Both the position numbers and the translations under genes were made by a program. DNA of 64,000 nucleotides from Bacteroidota bacterium (GTDB lineage Bacteria > Bacteroidota > Bacteroidia > Bacteroidales > Prolixibacteraceae). This document shows positions 1-7,991 of the stretch, piece after piece; position 1 is the stretch's first letter, and each line of letters begins with the position of its first letter. The stretch is taken from assembly GCA_030698405.1 (NCBI GenBank), contig JAUYMU010000055.1, positions 1 to 64,000 of the forward strand, given 5' to 3'. The notes below the pieces were generated by a model that searched no databases, was not told where the DNA came from, and saw only the letters and a list, made by a program, of their open reading frames with translations.

Positions 1-130
1 GCAAAGGATATCTTGCAACCAATTGTATTGCAGCCGCCAACATTTCAAACCCTTCAAACTTTTCCAGTCCGTCGGCTAAAGTCGAACAGCCTGTCCCGAT
101 TTTTATCGGGAGCAAAGGATATCTTGCAAC
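1..130. repeat. Imperfect direct repeat and CTTCAAA-type low-complexity DNA at the left edge
   Basis: The 19-base word GCAAAGGATATCTTGCAAC occurs at 1-19 and again at 112-130, each time followed by a similar but diverged stretch and then tracts rich in CCCTTCAAA and CATTTCAAA. A small palindrome (CCCGAT/ATCGGG) lies at about 93-110. No open frame of note occupies 1-199. This is non-coding repeat DNA inside or after the eCIS operon. Whether it continues to the left cannot be seen. Confidence 0.6.
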
Positions 131-199
131 TTATTACAACATAGCCGTTAAACCCTTCAAACCCTTCAAACCCTTCAACCATTTCAAACATTTCCAACA

Positions 200-493
200 T
201 CATCCACCAATAATCACAGTTGCGCAACCTGCCACTATTACGCCGCCGTGCGCTGTGCTGTCACCCATGCGGGCTGCCGGTTTACCGCCTATCAATACTG
301 TTCCCGATCCGGCGGCAATCGTATCCGGCGGACCGGTACATACACACATATCGCCAACCGTTGCTGCCGGCATTCCGCCAATCAAGACGGTAGGAGCGCC
401 GGGTGGCAATACCGGACCTCCAACGTGTGGAACCGGCCCCGGATTCACCATCGGGCAGGTGTGCATGTCTGTTATTCTAGCGGCTAAAGGCAT
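200..493 (-). CDS. PAAR-domain spike-tip protein of an eCIS
   Basis: A 97-residue protein that should sharpen the tip of the VgrG-like spike of a contractile injection system, binding one metal ion at the apex. It contains two similar blocks (about residues 34-48 and 64-78, each TVLIGGxPAAxxGD-like), and the second carries a literal Pro-Ala-Ala-Arg motif at 72-75. His11, His23, His82, Cys50, Cys52 and Cys90 are possible metal ligands, as in PAAR proteins. The start is the ATG at 493; an in-frame TTG a few codons upstream lies at the edge of a GC-rich palindrome and is less likely. It is the last gene visible in the operon, about 220 bp after the VgrG-like gene. No C-terminal effector extension is fused, so this is a plain structural tip. 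Confidence 0.9.
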   Translation of the reverse strand: MPLAARITDMHTCPMVNPGPVPHVGGPVLPPGAPTVLIGGMPAATVGDMCVCTGPPDTIAAGSGTVLIGGKPAARMGDSTAHGGVIVAGCATVIIGG

Positions 494-508
494 GGAGCCC
501 CTCCCCAA

Positions 509-716
509 CCCTCCCCAAAGGGGGAGGGAGCAAGAACCGAAGCCCCACCCAAACCCTCCCCACAGGGGGAGGGCTTAAAAAGCGTTGATGTTGTGTTTTC
601 GTTTTTCATATCATTAAGCGTTAATGTTGTTTATTCTTTCTTTAAGTCCCCTCTTTTGGAGGGGATTTAGGGGAGGCCTCGTTTTTTAGCCTTCGGGAGG
701 TTGGGGGAGGCCTCTT
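509..716. repeat. GC-rich palindromic intergenic repeats
   Basis: The spacer between the PAAR and VgrG-like genes holds several hairpin-forming C/G tracts: CCCTCCCC (509-516) facing GGGGAGGG (521-528), the same stem at 554-561/566-573, and CCCCTC/GAGGGG at 648-664. A further G-rich tract reads to 716. The arms recur with small changes, like the short palindromic repeats dispersed in many Bacteroidetes genomes. Seen from the minus-strand transcript they are transcribed hairpins inside the operon. They lack the U-tract of an intrinsic terminator. Confidence 0.7.
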
Positions 717-2468
717 TTAGTTAATCATTACCGTTGCTCCTTTTAATGTCAACGAACCACTTGCCTTAACTTCGGCTGCTGCTGAAGCTTCGGCTGCGAA
801 TTTGGCTTGTGCTTTCATCTCTATGTTTAATCCTTCCATTTTCAAATCCTGTGTGGCTTTTATTTCAATTTTCCCATTACTTTGGATAAGTATGCCATTG
901 CTGTCCATCACCAGCTTGTTATCATTCTCGTCCATTATTTTGATTTCACCGGCATCTTCATCCACAATGATTTTTTTTCCTGCCGGAGTTTCAAGCGTGT
1001 ATGATTTTTTTTCATCATCGAAAATCATTTTCATTTTGCTTCGGGTCGTAAACCCCTTTTTGTGATTGGTGTCCTCAGCAGTCAAAGGAGCTGGCAGCTT
1101 ACTACTGTGAACCATGCCGAGTACAACGGCATCGCGCGGATCATCGTTGATAAACCCGACAATTACTTCATCGCCAATTTCAGGTAAAAAGAAAGAGCCG
1201 CGTTCTTTTCCGGCGTCAAGCGTTGAAATGCGGGCCCAAATTCCGTCATCACTGCTACTGATAATTGGCATGCGGACTTTAATGCGGTTTTCTCCATCCG
1301 GATCACTTTCCAATTGAGTAACGATGCCGGTTTGCAGTCCGTGAACGGCAGCAAGCAATCCTGCGGATGGTTTATCATTCAGGTCGTTTGTTTCGGTAAA
1401 CCATTCCGGATCAACGCCAAACTGGATGTTAAGTTGCCAGTCGCCAGCCGCAACAAAATGCTGCACCGCGCTTACAAAAGCCTTCCCGTTGAAGCGATCG
1501 CCCACACCGCCAAGTTCAATGATCATTCCGGGTTTTACTGTGTGTACCCCTTTGCATTTCACCCGTCCGCGTACTTTTGCAAGCTGCCGTTTCAGCAAAA
1601 GCGCATCGCCCCATGCCTGCAATTCATTTTCTTCCACCTTTCCACCATGATTCAGAATAAATTTATCGAGCCCGATCACTTTGGCAAGATCAGGACTGGT
1701 GAGGTTCCCATTGAGTGCCACGCTGGGGTCGGTGGCTTCAGTTTCCACGATTTGCTGGTCGGCATAACTCCACGATTTGGAAGTGATATTTTTCAGTTGG
1801 TGACGAGCATCAATCTCCGCATCAAGTTCCAGAATTGTAGCGCCATACAAAAGTGAAAGCACGGCGGATTGTGTCAACTGAGGCGCTTTTACATTTAATT
1901 GGCCATCGTCAGGAAAACAAAACTTTCCATTGGCTTCGGCACGTGCAACCACAAAATCCCAATCGGTACAATCATACTGAACCACTTCCTTGTGGGTGAC
2001 ACTGGTTGCTTCAACAGTTGTACTAAATCCGCTGTATGTGCTCGTTATCTGAGAAATGATGTCACTGTCTTTGATCGCTAAAAAATATTTGCTTTTGCGC
2101 CCAATGGTCATTTTCACCGTTTCGTCGCGGCACTCAAGTACCAGCAAGGAAGCACCTCCTGCGCGGATTTTAATGCTCATTTTAATGATGATCCCTTTGA
2201 AAATAGTGTTGTTATCGCTCTGGTAACCACATTTGATCTCAATTTTTTTGCCCGGAATAAACAAAGCATCGTTGCTGGCCTGAAAGTTTTCAGACGAAGC
2301 TTCACCATCTAACAAAATCACCTTTGCCCAGGGAATCCGATTGACCTCTTTTGTTACCGTGATCGAATCTACCTGGAATGTCCGTGCAATTTCGTTGCCT
2401 TCAATTTTAATAACTGAAGTTACGACACTGGCAGGCCTTGTGGTTGGTATGTCTCTTGGTTGTGGCAT
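717..2468 (-). CDS. VgrG-like spike/hub protein of an eCIS (Afp8-type)
   Basis: A 583-residue protein with the layout of phage gp27/gp5 fused spikes. An N-terminal hub region (about 1-370) carries late-gene-D-like segments such as GYQSDNNTIFKG. An OB-fold/gp5-like domain follows (about 375-460; VTQLESDPDGENRIKVRMP, with LPEIGDEVIVGF). The end is a repetitive beta-helix (about 480-583) with periodic K/E and alternating hydrophobics (KIEIKATQDLKMEGLNIEMK). It should form the trimeric spike on which the PAAR tip sits. It begins 1 base after the stop of the LysM gene, so the two are closely coupled. The tail ends in VMIN with no toxin domain attached. Confidence 0.93.
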   Translation of the reverse strand: MPQPRDIPTTRPASVVTSVIKIEGNEIARTFQVDSITVTKEVNRIPWAKVILLDGEASSENFQASNDALFIPGKKIEIKCGYQSDNNTIFKGIIIKMSIKIRAGGASLLVLECRDETVKMTIGRKSKYFLAIKDSDIISQITSTYSGFSTTVEATSVTHKEVVQYDCTDWDFVVARAEANGKFCFPDDGQLNVKAPQLTQSAVLSLLYGATILELDAEIDARHQLKNITSKSWSYADQQIVETEATDPSVALNGNLTSPDLAKVIGLDKFILNHGGKVEENELQAWGDALLLKRQLAKVRGRVKCKGVHTVKPGMIIELGGVGDRFNGKAFVSAVQHFVAAGDWQLNIQFGVDPEWFTETNDLNDKPSAGLLAAVHGLQTGIVTQLESDPDGENRIKVRMPIISSSDDGIWARISTLDAGKERGSFFLPEIGDEVIVGFINDDPRDAVVLGMVHSSKLPAPLTAEDTNHKKGFTTRSKMKMIFDDEKKSYTLETPAGKKIIVDEDAGEIKIMDENDNKLVMDSNGILIQSNGKIEIKATQDLKMEGLNIEMKAQAKFAAEASAAAEVKASGSLTLKGATVMIN

Positions 2469-2469
2469 T

Positions 2470-3141
2470 TTACTTTTCGATTGGCGGAAACTTGATTTTT
2501 TGTCCTGTTTTTAAATTCCTGAAATCATTTAAACCGTTGGCTTTTGCCACTTCGATATAATATTTCGAATCGCCATATACCTGAAAAGACATCAGCGGAA
2601 GTGTGTCACCTTCATTCACTGTTTTAACGTGTGTCAGATCGGGCGATTGCGAATTTTCCTTGTTCACCCGTTTGGTATCGTCCATGGAACCAATGAATCC
2701 AACCTTTGCCAATGCTCTTAACGGAAGCCCGTCGGAACGGAAAAGTTTGTAGGTAATATCAAGGCTTTCGAGGCAACAGTCGAATTTGAGCGTTCCCCAG
2801 TAAATGCTTAAAAAACGCGGACGGTGTTTGTCTCCCTTGTATTCGAGCACCAGTTTTTTAAACTTCGCCAGTTCAGATTCTACTCCATTTGTTTCGTCCC
2901 TCACGCCATTTATCACACCCGTACTGTCAAAGAGCAATTCGAAATCGAGCTTTTGAGGCTCCATTTTGCTGAACTTTGGCATCTTGGCGGTGGTTCCCGG
3001 AGCTTGTTTTTCCGAGAACTTAACAGTTATTTTTTGTGAATAGCTTTCAGGATTAACCAAAACCTCCATGTTGGCATCAGAGCTTTTTCTGTCGGCATCC
3101 GCGTAGGAGTAAATCTTTAGCTTCGAAACATTGTTAGCCAT
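2470..3141 (-). CDS. LysM-domain tail/baseplate protein of an eCIS (Afp7-type)
   Basis: A 223-residue cytoplasmic protein with a C-terminal LysM module at about 170-220 (EGDTLPLMSFQVYGDSKYY then LKTGQKIKFPP). The N-terminal 160 residues match the CIS tube-adaptor type found beside VgrG genes (VNPESYSQKITVKFSE; FLSIYWGTLKFDCCLESLDI). In phage tails such proteins (gp53/gp54 or LysM hub proteins) link tube and spike. Its start overlaps the stop of the upstream small gene by one base (TGATG), a sign of translational coupling. Position and domain order fit Afp7/Pvc7 homologues; the assignment is by domain and context. Confidence 0.88.
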   Translation of the reverse strand: MANNVSKLKIYSYADADRKSSDANMEVLVNPESYSQKITVKFSEKQAPGTTAKMPKFSKMEPQKLDFELLFDSTGVINGVRDETNGVESELAKFKKLVLEYKGDKHRPRFLSIYWGTLKFDCCLESLDITYKLFRSDGLPLRALAKVGFIGSMDDTKRVNKENSQSPDLTHVKTVNEGDTLPLMSFQVYGDSKYYIEVAKANGLNDFRNLKTGQKIKFPPIEK

Positions 3142-3317
3142 CAGCGATCGTTTTTCAGTTTTAACAATTCCATCACTTGTTCAACGCATTCAGAAATAAT
3201 CTCATCCTTATCAGGCGCAGCGCCGGCAGGGCTCCCAGCTGAAGGCGCACTGTCCTGCTCCTGCTGGTTCTGACTTACGCTCACCTTGATGTTCAGTTCC
3301 CGGATTTCTATTGGCAT
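3141..3317 (-). CDS. Small DUF5908-type eCIS protein
   Basis: A 58-residue protein starting MPIEIRELNIKVSV. This N-terminus is shared by the small DUF5908 proteins found between tube and LysM genes in contractile injection clusters. A Pro/Ala/Gly/Gln-rich linker (about 17-40) follows, then a short acidic-amphipathic helix (IISECVEQVMELLKL). The ATG at 3317 lies 10 bases after the tube gene's stop; a longer frame extending into that gene is rejected because it would run through the conserved tube C-terminus. Its role is unknown; the position suggests a tube or baseplate assembly helper. Confidence 0.75.
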   Translation of the reverse strand: MPIEIRELNIKVSVSQNQQEQDSAPSAGSPAGAAPDKDEIISECVEQVMELLKLKNDR

Positions 3318-3327
3318 TCCGATTAAT

Positions 3328-3780
3328 TTACGTAAGGGTAAAATATTGATATTGCAGCTCAAAAGTTTCGATGGCCAGTGCGGTTTGCTCAGCATTCAAA
3401 TCGCTGTGGCTCCACTTTTTTGGCCAGGCATGTTTCACATTCCAGGTCATCAGCGGTTCGTGGGTTTCATTTAACAGCGAAATGGTCAGGTCAACCGGAT
3501 TGATAATGAGCGACTGAAAGGCATCATTGCACCATGTGGTTAGCAAGTCCGAGTCTTTTACCAGACCGCGTTTCAGAACAAGTATTGGATATTTGGCGCG
3601 TACCGGCAACACATGTTCGTAACGATTTTCGCCACCTTCCTTTTTCGATTCGGTATCTAATTCCATGTTGAGACCTGAAACCGATTGGAACCGGCTGTCG
3701 ATATCGCTATTTCCAATACCTGTAAATACCACCTTGAAATGAAACCCAACCGGTGGATAATTTCGAGCTGAATCAGCCAT
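3328..3780 (-). CDS. eCIS inner-tube protein (gp19-like), second copy
   Basis: A 150-residue member of the T4 gp19-like tail-tube family. Diagnostic features are the opening PVGFHFKVVF, the SVSGLNMELDTE segment, an LVLKRGLV strand, and the LNETHEPLMTWNVKHAWPKKW block that ends tube proteins. It is paralogous to the adjacent 143-residue tube protein but diverged, as with Afp5 versus Afp1. A likely role is the tube ring or adaptor nearest the baseplate, with the other copy forming the bulk of the tube. It starts 9 bases after the stop of the first tube gene. Confidence 0.9.
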   Translation of the reverse strand: MADSARNYPPVGFHFKVVFTGIGNSDIDSRFQSVSGLNMELDTESKKEGGENRYEHVLPVRAKYPILVLKRGLVKDSDLLTTWCNDAFQSLIINPVDLTISLLNETHEPLMTWNVKHAWPKKWSHSDLNAEQTALAIETFELQYQYFTLT

Positions 3781-3789
3781 GTTTTAAGA

Positions 3790-4221
3790 TTAACCGTTTT
3801 GAATAACCAGACCTTCGTGTGCAAGTTCGAGGCTTTCGATGGCGGCCTCGTTGGCGTCACTTTTCATGTCAGGAGCTTGAATTTTAACTGGCCATGCCTG
3901 CTTCACCTTATAAACTACTACCGGTTCATGATTTTCGTTTAGTAGGTTAATAATAAGGTCTCTGCGCTCAATGGTGTTGAGTTTTACCGTATTCAGCCAG
4001 TTGAAAAACTCGTTGTCGTTTGCAAAGGTGCCACGCTTGAGGGTAATGTTTCCGAATTTATGCAATCCCGGCATTTTGGTTTTGTTGTATTCAGGGCTGC
4101 TGCCTTCGCGGTATTCGATCACCTCGTTTTCGATGGTCAGGCCTGTTACTTCGGTAAAGCCGATACGGGTACCGCCCCATTCGACCTGGAAATGAAATTT
4201 CGGTAATGGATAATTTGCCAT
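3790..4221 (-). CDS. eCIS inner-tube protein (gp19-like), first copy
   Basis: A 143-residue tail-tube protein (PKFHFQVEWGGTRIGFTEVTGL; ITLKRGTF; LLNENHEPVVVYKVKQAWPV). Hexameric rings of such proteins stack into the rigid tube that is expelled when the sheath contracts. It follows the second sheath gene after a 201-bp spacer that includes a strong palindrome, unlike the tight spacing elsewhere. That may allow tube mRNA to be produced or stabilised differently from sheath mRNA. Confidence 0.92.
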   Translation of the reverse strand: MANYPLPKFHFQVEWGGTRIGFTEVTGLTIENEVIEYREGSSPEYNKTKMPGLHKFGNITLKRGTFANDNEFFNWLNTVKLNTIERRDLIINLLNENHEPVVVYKVKQAWPVKIQAPDMKSDANEAAIESLELAHEGLVIQNG

Positions 4222-4319
4222 AACAGTAAATTTTTATTTGTGAATAATTTATTTTTAAAAAAAAATAATTCTAAGTACTTGAATTCCAAACTCACCCCGA
4301 AGTCCGCGAGCGGCCTTCC

Positions 4320-4344
4320 CCCCTCTCTTTTAAAAAGAGAGGGG
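4320..4344. repeat. Perfect 11-bp palindrome between sheath and tube genes
   Basis: CCCCTCTCTTT (4320-4330) pairs with AAAGAGAGGGG (4334-4344) across a 3-base loop. The 4222-4422 spacer is otherwise A/T-rich near the tube start and C/G-rich around 4300-4375 (GGTGGGCAGGGGTGAG). No U-run follows the stem on the minus strand, so a terminator is not supported. An mRNA-processing or stabilising hairpin, or a dispersed palindromic repeat, is more likely. Confidence 0.65.
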
Positions 4345-4422
4345 AAAGCACACCGCAGGTGGGCAGGGGTGAGTATGAAATTTTTAATCTGTGTTCATCT
4401 GTGTAATCTGTGGTAAAACAAT

Positions 4423-6429
4423 TCAGTTATTGCTTGAAAGCATCTTGTGACTGAAACGAAGAATGATGAATTCGGCTGGACGAACAACTGCCATCCCAAT
4501 TTCTACGATCATTCTGCCTTCAAGTATATCGAGTTCAGTCATGGTTTCGCCAAGCCCGACATTTACAAAAAAGGCCTGATCAGGCTTTGCACCCTGAAGG
4601 GCACCCGCCCGCCATTGCAGTATCAGGAAATTTTCTATCATTGATCGGACTTTCACCCAGGTGTTGGCATCGTTGGGTTCAAATACAAAAGGTTCCGTAG
4701 CTTTTTTCGTGCTTTCTTCCACCATGATGAAAAACCTCCGTACCGGAACATACCGCCATTCATTGTCGTTTCCGGCCAATGTTCGAGAGCCCCATACCAG
4801 CGTTCCTTTTCCGGTAAAAGCACGAATGGCATTTACCGATTTTCCGGTTGTGTGAACATTCAGGTCTTCCTGATCGCGGCTGTCAATTTTAACCACCGGA
4901 CCAATAATAGAATTGACGCTCACATTGGCTGGAGCTTTCCATACACCACGGGTGCGGTCTACAGCCGCGTAAACACCTGCAACACTGCCCGATGGAGGCA
5001 TGGTGCGCATGTGCTCAACTACTTTGTCTTTAACTCCGTGAAAGAAACTGTGTGATGCGAAAACTGCTTGCTCTGCCTGACTTTCATAAAAAAGTTCAGC
5101 GTCAAGAAGAGTTTGGTAACCACTCAATATTTTTTCAACGCTGCTGCCCAAAGCTGAAATAATACTCAGGCTACCGGCAATGCTTGCAGGGAAGTTGGTG
5201 GCATCGGCAGCAATTGAGGCATAAGTAGCACCGCCAAGCCAATCGGGTTCAAGTGGTGTATAAAGTGCATCAACTACAGCGGGCGTTCTTGTTGCCAGTG
5301 TATTGGCCACGGTCTTTGCATTTTTTTCAATTTTGATGAGAGATACAATTGCATCAGTTAACTCGGTAGTTGCCTTCAATACCTCAATATCTTTTCTGAT
5401 ACCTGAACCAACAACAGAAATCGTCTCTGCCTTTTTAAAGTTGCCGGCAATGGTCGCCAGAAGGTTAAGATAATTGCTCATGTTACCCTTTATCGACACG
5501 TTTCCGGCAATATTAGCCTCATAACTTGTCAGTAATTCTTTCACATATTCGCTTCCCCGACTCCGTAATGCGGCCTTATCTACAACCGGATCTGTAATGT
5601 CGATGGCGGTATTGGTTTCAGCCTGCCTGGCAGCAAGAGTGGTCATCAGAGCCTTTTCTGCATCATCTTTTGAATACGTAGTGAAATTTAATATTTCAGT
5701 ATTTGGAGCGGCCTTATCAAATATGTGCAACTGCCTGAGACTAATGTCATAACTGTAACTGGCAATGATCCAAGGATAATAGGCGGCGCCGTAATTGAGA
5801 AAATTGATGCCGATGTTGTCGCGAAAATCGGAGATTGGTTTATTGGATACATCTTCAGGAAGATATCCTTTCAAGATATCAAAAATGCAAAACCGATCCT
5901 GCAAGTCTGCACATTGTTTCAATGCCAGCTTCTGCAATTCCGAAAATTTCGACAGATCAGGGTTATCGCCAACATCTTTCAATCCAACGGCATCGGGCGA
6001 CAACAAAAGTGTCGGTTCATCAAACTTCCGCAGCAAATCAAAACCAGTTTTTAGCCTGTCAAAATTTATGGTGTCAGTGAATGATCCTACACTTACGATG
6101 TAGCAGTCACCGCCTCCGTTGTCATAAAACTGGCGCAAAGCATCGTAAAGGTAAAACTGCTTGTTTGGAGTTACCGAATCCAGCGAATTTCCTTTTGTGT
6201 TATCAGCAATAACTTTATAACTTGAAGGAGTATAGCCAATTCCGTATAGTGATTGAAATTCAACCAACGATTTAATCTTGACCGGAAGATCAATGAGGAG
6301 CTTTCCATTGGGGTCAGCAGCTTTTTCGGTATAACCGACAAAAGCAGGAATTGCTGTTTCCACCTGGGCAACCGATGGCGGGAAGAGTGGAACTTCCTTA
6401 ATGTAAACGCCTGGAGTTTTGTATGCCAT
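4423..6429 (-). CDS. eCIS contractile sheath protein, long paralogue
   Basis: A 668-residue sheath protein of the gp18/Afp family. The N-terminus AYKTPGVYIKEV and the C-terminal block (WRYVPVRRFFIMVEES, VFEPNDANTW, ILEGRMIVEIGMAVVRPAEF) are nearly the same as in the neighbouring 504-residue sheath, so the two arose by duplication. The extra 160 or so residues lie roughly between 270 and 450 and are rich in Ala, Thr and Ser with helical character (SLIKIEKNAKTVANTLATR), matching a surface insertion in the middle domain. In Afp/PVC systems several sheath paralogues coexist, the rarer ones near the baseplate. It starts 27 bases after the stop of the shorter sheath gene. Confidence 0.94.
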   Translation of the reverse strand: MAYKTPGVYIKEVPLFPPSVAQVETAIPAFVGYTEKAADPNGKLLIDLPVKIKSLVEFQSLYGIGYTPSSYKVIADNTKGNSLDSVTPNKQFYLYDALRQFYDNGGGDCYIVSVGSFTDTINFDRLKTGFDLLRKFDEPTLLLSPDAVGLKDVGDNPDLSKFSELQKLALKQCADLQDRFCIFDILKGYLPEDVSNKPISDFRDNIGINFLNYGAAYYPWIIASYSYDISLRQLHIFDKAAPNTEILNFTTYSKDDAEKALMTTLAARQAETNTAIDITDPVVDKAALRSRGSEYVKELLTSYEANIAGNVSIKGNMSNYLNLLATIAGNFKKAETISVVGSGIRKDIEVLKATTELTDAIVSLIKIEKNAKTVANTLATRTPAVVDALYTPLEPDWLGGATYASIAADATNFPASIAGSLSIISALGSSVEKILSGYQTLLDAELFYESQAEQAVFASHSFFHGVKDKVVEHMRTMPPSGSVAGVYAAVDRTRGVWKAPANVSVNSIIGPVVKIDSRDQEDLNVHTTGKSVNAIRAFTGKGTLVWGSRTLAGNDNEWRYVPVRRFFIMVEESTKKATEPFVFEPNDANTWVKVRSMIENFLILQWRAGALQGAKPDQAFFVNVGLGETMTELDILEGRMIVEIGMAVVRPAEFIILRFSHKMLSSNN

Positions 6430-6456
6430 AATGTATTTGGTTATTTAAATTAATTA

Positions 6457-7971
6457 CTACGATACAACCATTTTGTGACTGAATCTGAGGATTATGAACT
6501 CAGCAGGACGAACAACAGCCATACCGATTTCAACGATCATTCTTCCTTCGAGGATGTCGAGTGCGGTCATGGTTTCGCCCAATCCGACACGGACAAAAAA
6601 GGCTTCATCAGGTTTGGCTCCCATCAGTGCCCCATCACGCCACTGCAGAACCAGAAAGTTTTCTATCATCGCACGCACTTTGGTCCAGGTGTTGGCATCA
6701 TTTGGCTCAAATACAAAAGGTTCGGTTGCCTTTTTCACGCTTTCCTCGACCATATTGTAGAATCTGCGGACACTGATATATCTCCACTCATTGTCATTTC
6801 CGGCCAGCGTCCGTGCGCCCCATACCAGAATTCCTTTTCCGGTGAAAAAGCGAATGGCATTGATTGATTTTCCAGTTCCCGTCACATTCATATCCTGCTG
6901 ATCGTTGTCGTCAATTTTCACCTGAGGTTCAAATACATAATTGAGGCTCACATTGGCAGGCGCTTTCCATACTCCACGCGTACTGTCAACCATTGCATAA
7001 ACTCCTGCAATTGTTGAAGCCGGTGGAAGTATTACCTTAAAATTGTCGAGTAGCTTTTTTATCGTGGCGTACAACTGGCTGTTCATGTGGTATAGTGATT
7101 CCTGCGGGTTGACAACATTGGCTTGTCCGGGTGCAGGATATTTCCGGAGAAATTTTACTGAAGCAAGCGCATCAACTCCGCCAGTGATCGCGATTTTACT
7201 CTCATCGGCATAATAGGCCAGTGTCGTTACAAGCCACGGATAATAAGCTGCCCCATAGGTCAGGTTGTTGTTGCCAATACCGTTGCGGAAATCATCACTG
7301 AGTACCGTACCCCCGCCAACATCATAATACATATCCATCTTACCTCCCTTGAAGTCTGCCATTTTTTGAGTGGTCGAAGTGTCAAGATATAAATCAGCGA
7401 TCACAACACGATCCATTAATTCAGCAGCCTGTGTAAGCGCTTTGGAATACAATGAATAGAATTCGGCCTTTGAAAGCGATACAGCATCAGTAAATACGAT
7501 CATGGTTGGCTCGTCTTCTTTTCTCAAAGCCGCAAGCGATGCCGCCATTTGGTTCGAATTGGCGAAACTCGCATCACCATATTTTCCGGAGGAAATAATG
7601 AAACACGGACCACCTCCATTGGCAAAATACATCTGCAGGCAGTAATGAAGCCGAAACTGCAAACCCCCGTAAGGGTCCTTGAGGTCGCCATCCAAAACGA
7701 ACGCTCCCGAACCATCCTTTTTGATTTTGACACCGTTTATGGGATTGGCATCGTTGGTAAAATCAGTTTGTTTTGGAAATCCAAAGATCTGCTCAAAGTC
7801 GTTAAGCGATTTGATGCGTTTCGGTTTGTTGACAAGCGACAGTCCGTTGAAACTGTCGTTTTCGGTGTACCCAATGAAAGCGGGAATGGCTGTTTCTACC
7901 TGTGCCACCGAGGGCGGCAGTTTGGAGATTTCTTCAACATATACTCCGGGTGTTTTGTAAGTCGTTGCCAT
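6457..7971 (-). CDS. eCIS contractile sheath protein, short paralogue
   Basis: A 504-residue sheath subunit, probably the main one. It opens TYKTPGVYVEEISKLPPSVA, has the GGGPCFIISSGKYGD segment near 120, and ends in the conserved handshake domain (ISVRRFYNMVEES, AGNDNEWRYI, ILEGRMIVEIGMAVV). N- and C-terminal arms in this fold interlock neighbouring subunits so that contraction spreads along the particle. It lies 20 bases downstream of the unidentified 403-residue gene and just upstream of the long sheath paralogue. Confidence 0.94.
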   Translation of the reverse strand: MATTYKTPGVYVEEISKLPPSVAQVETAIPAFIGYTENDSFNGLSLVNKPKRIKSLNDFEQIFGFPKQTDFTNDANPINGVKIKKDGSGAFVLDGDLKDPYGGLQFRLHYCLQMYFANGGGPCFIISSGKYGDASFANSNQMAASLAALRKEDEPTMIVFTDAVSLSKAEFYSLYSKALTQAAELMDRVVIADLYLDTSTTQKMADFKGGKMDMYYDVGGGTVLSDDFRNGIGNNNLTYGAAYYPWLVTTLAYYADESKIAITGGVDALASVKFLRKYPAPGQANVVNPQESLYHMNSQLYATIKKLLDNFKVILPPASTIAGVYAMVDSTRGVWKAPANVSLNYVFEPQVKIDDNDQQDMNVTGTGKSINAIRFFTGKGILVWGARTLAGNDNEWRYISVRRFYNMVEESVKKATEPFVFEPNDANTWTKVRAMIENFLVLQWRDGALMGAKPDEAFFVRVGLGETMTALDILEGRMIVEIGMAVVRPAEFIILRFSHKMVVS

Positions 7972-7991
7972 CTGATCTTATTGTTTATTAA

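Noticed and set aside
255-578. Plus-strand frame of 107 codons over the PAAR gene and repeats
   Set aside because: It is antisense to a clear PAAR protein and runs through the GC-rich palindromes, giving a Pro/Gly-rich artefact.
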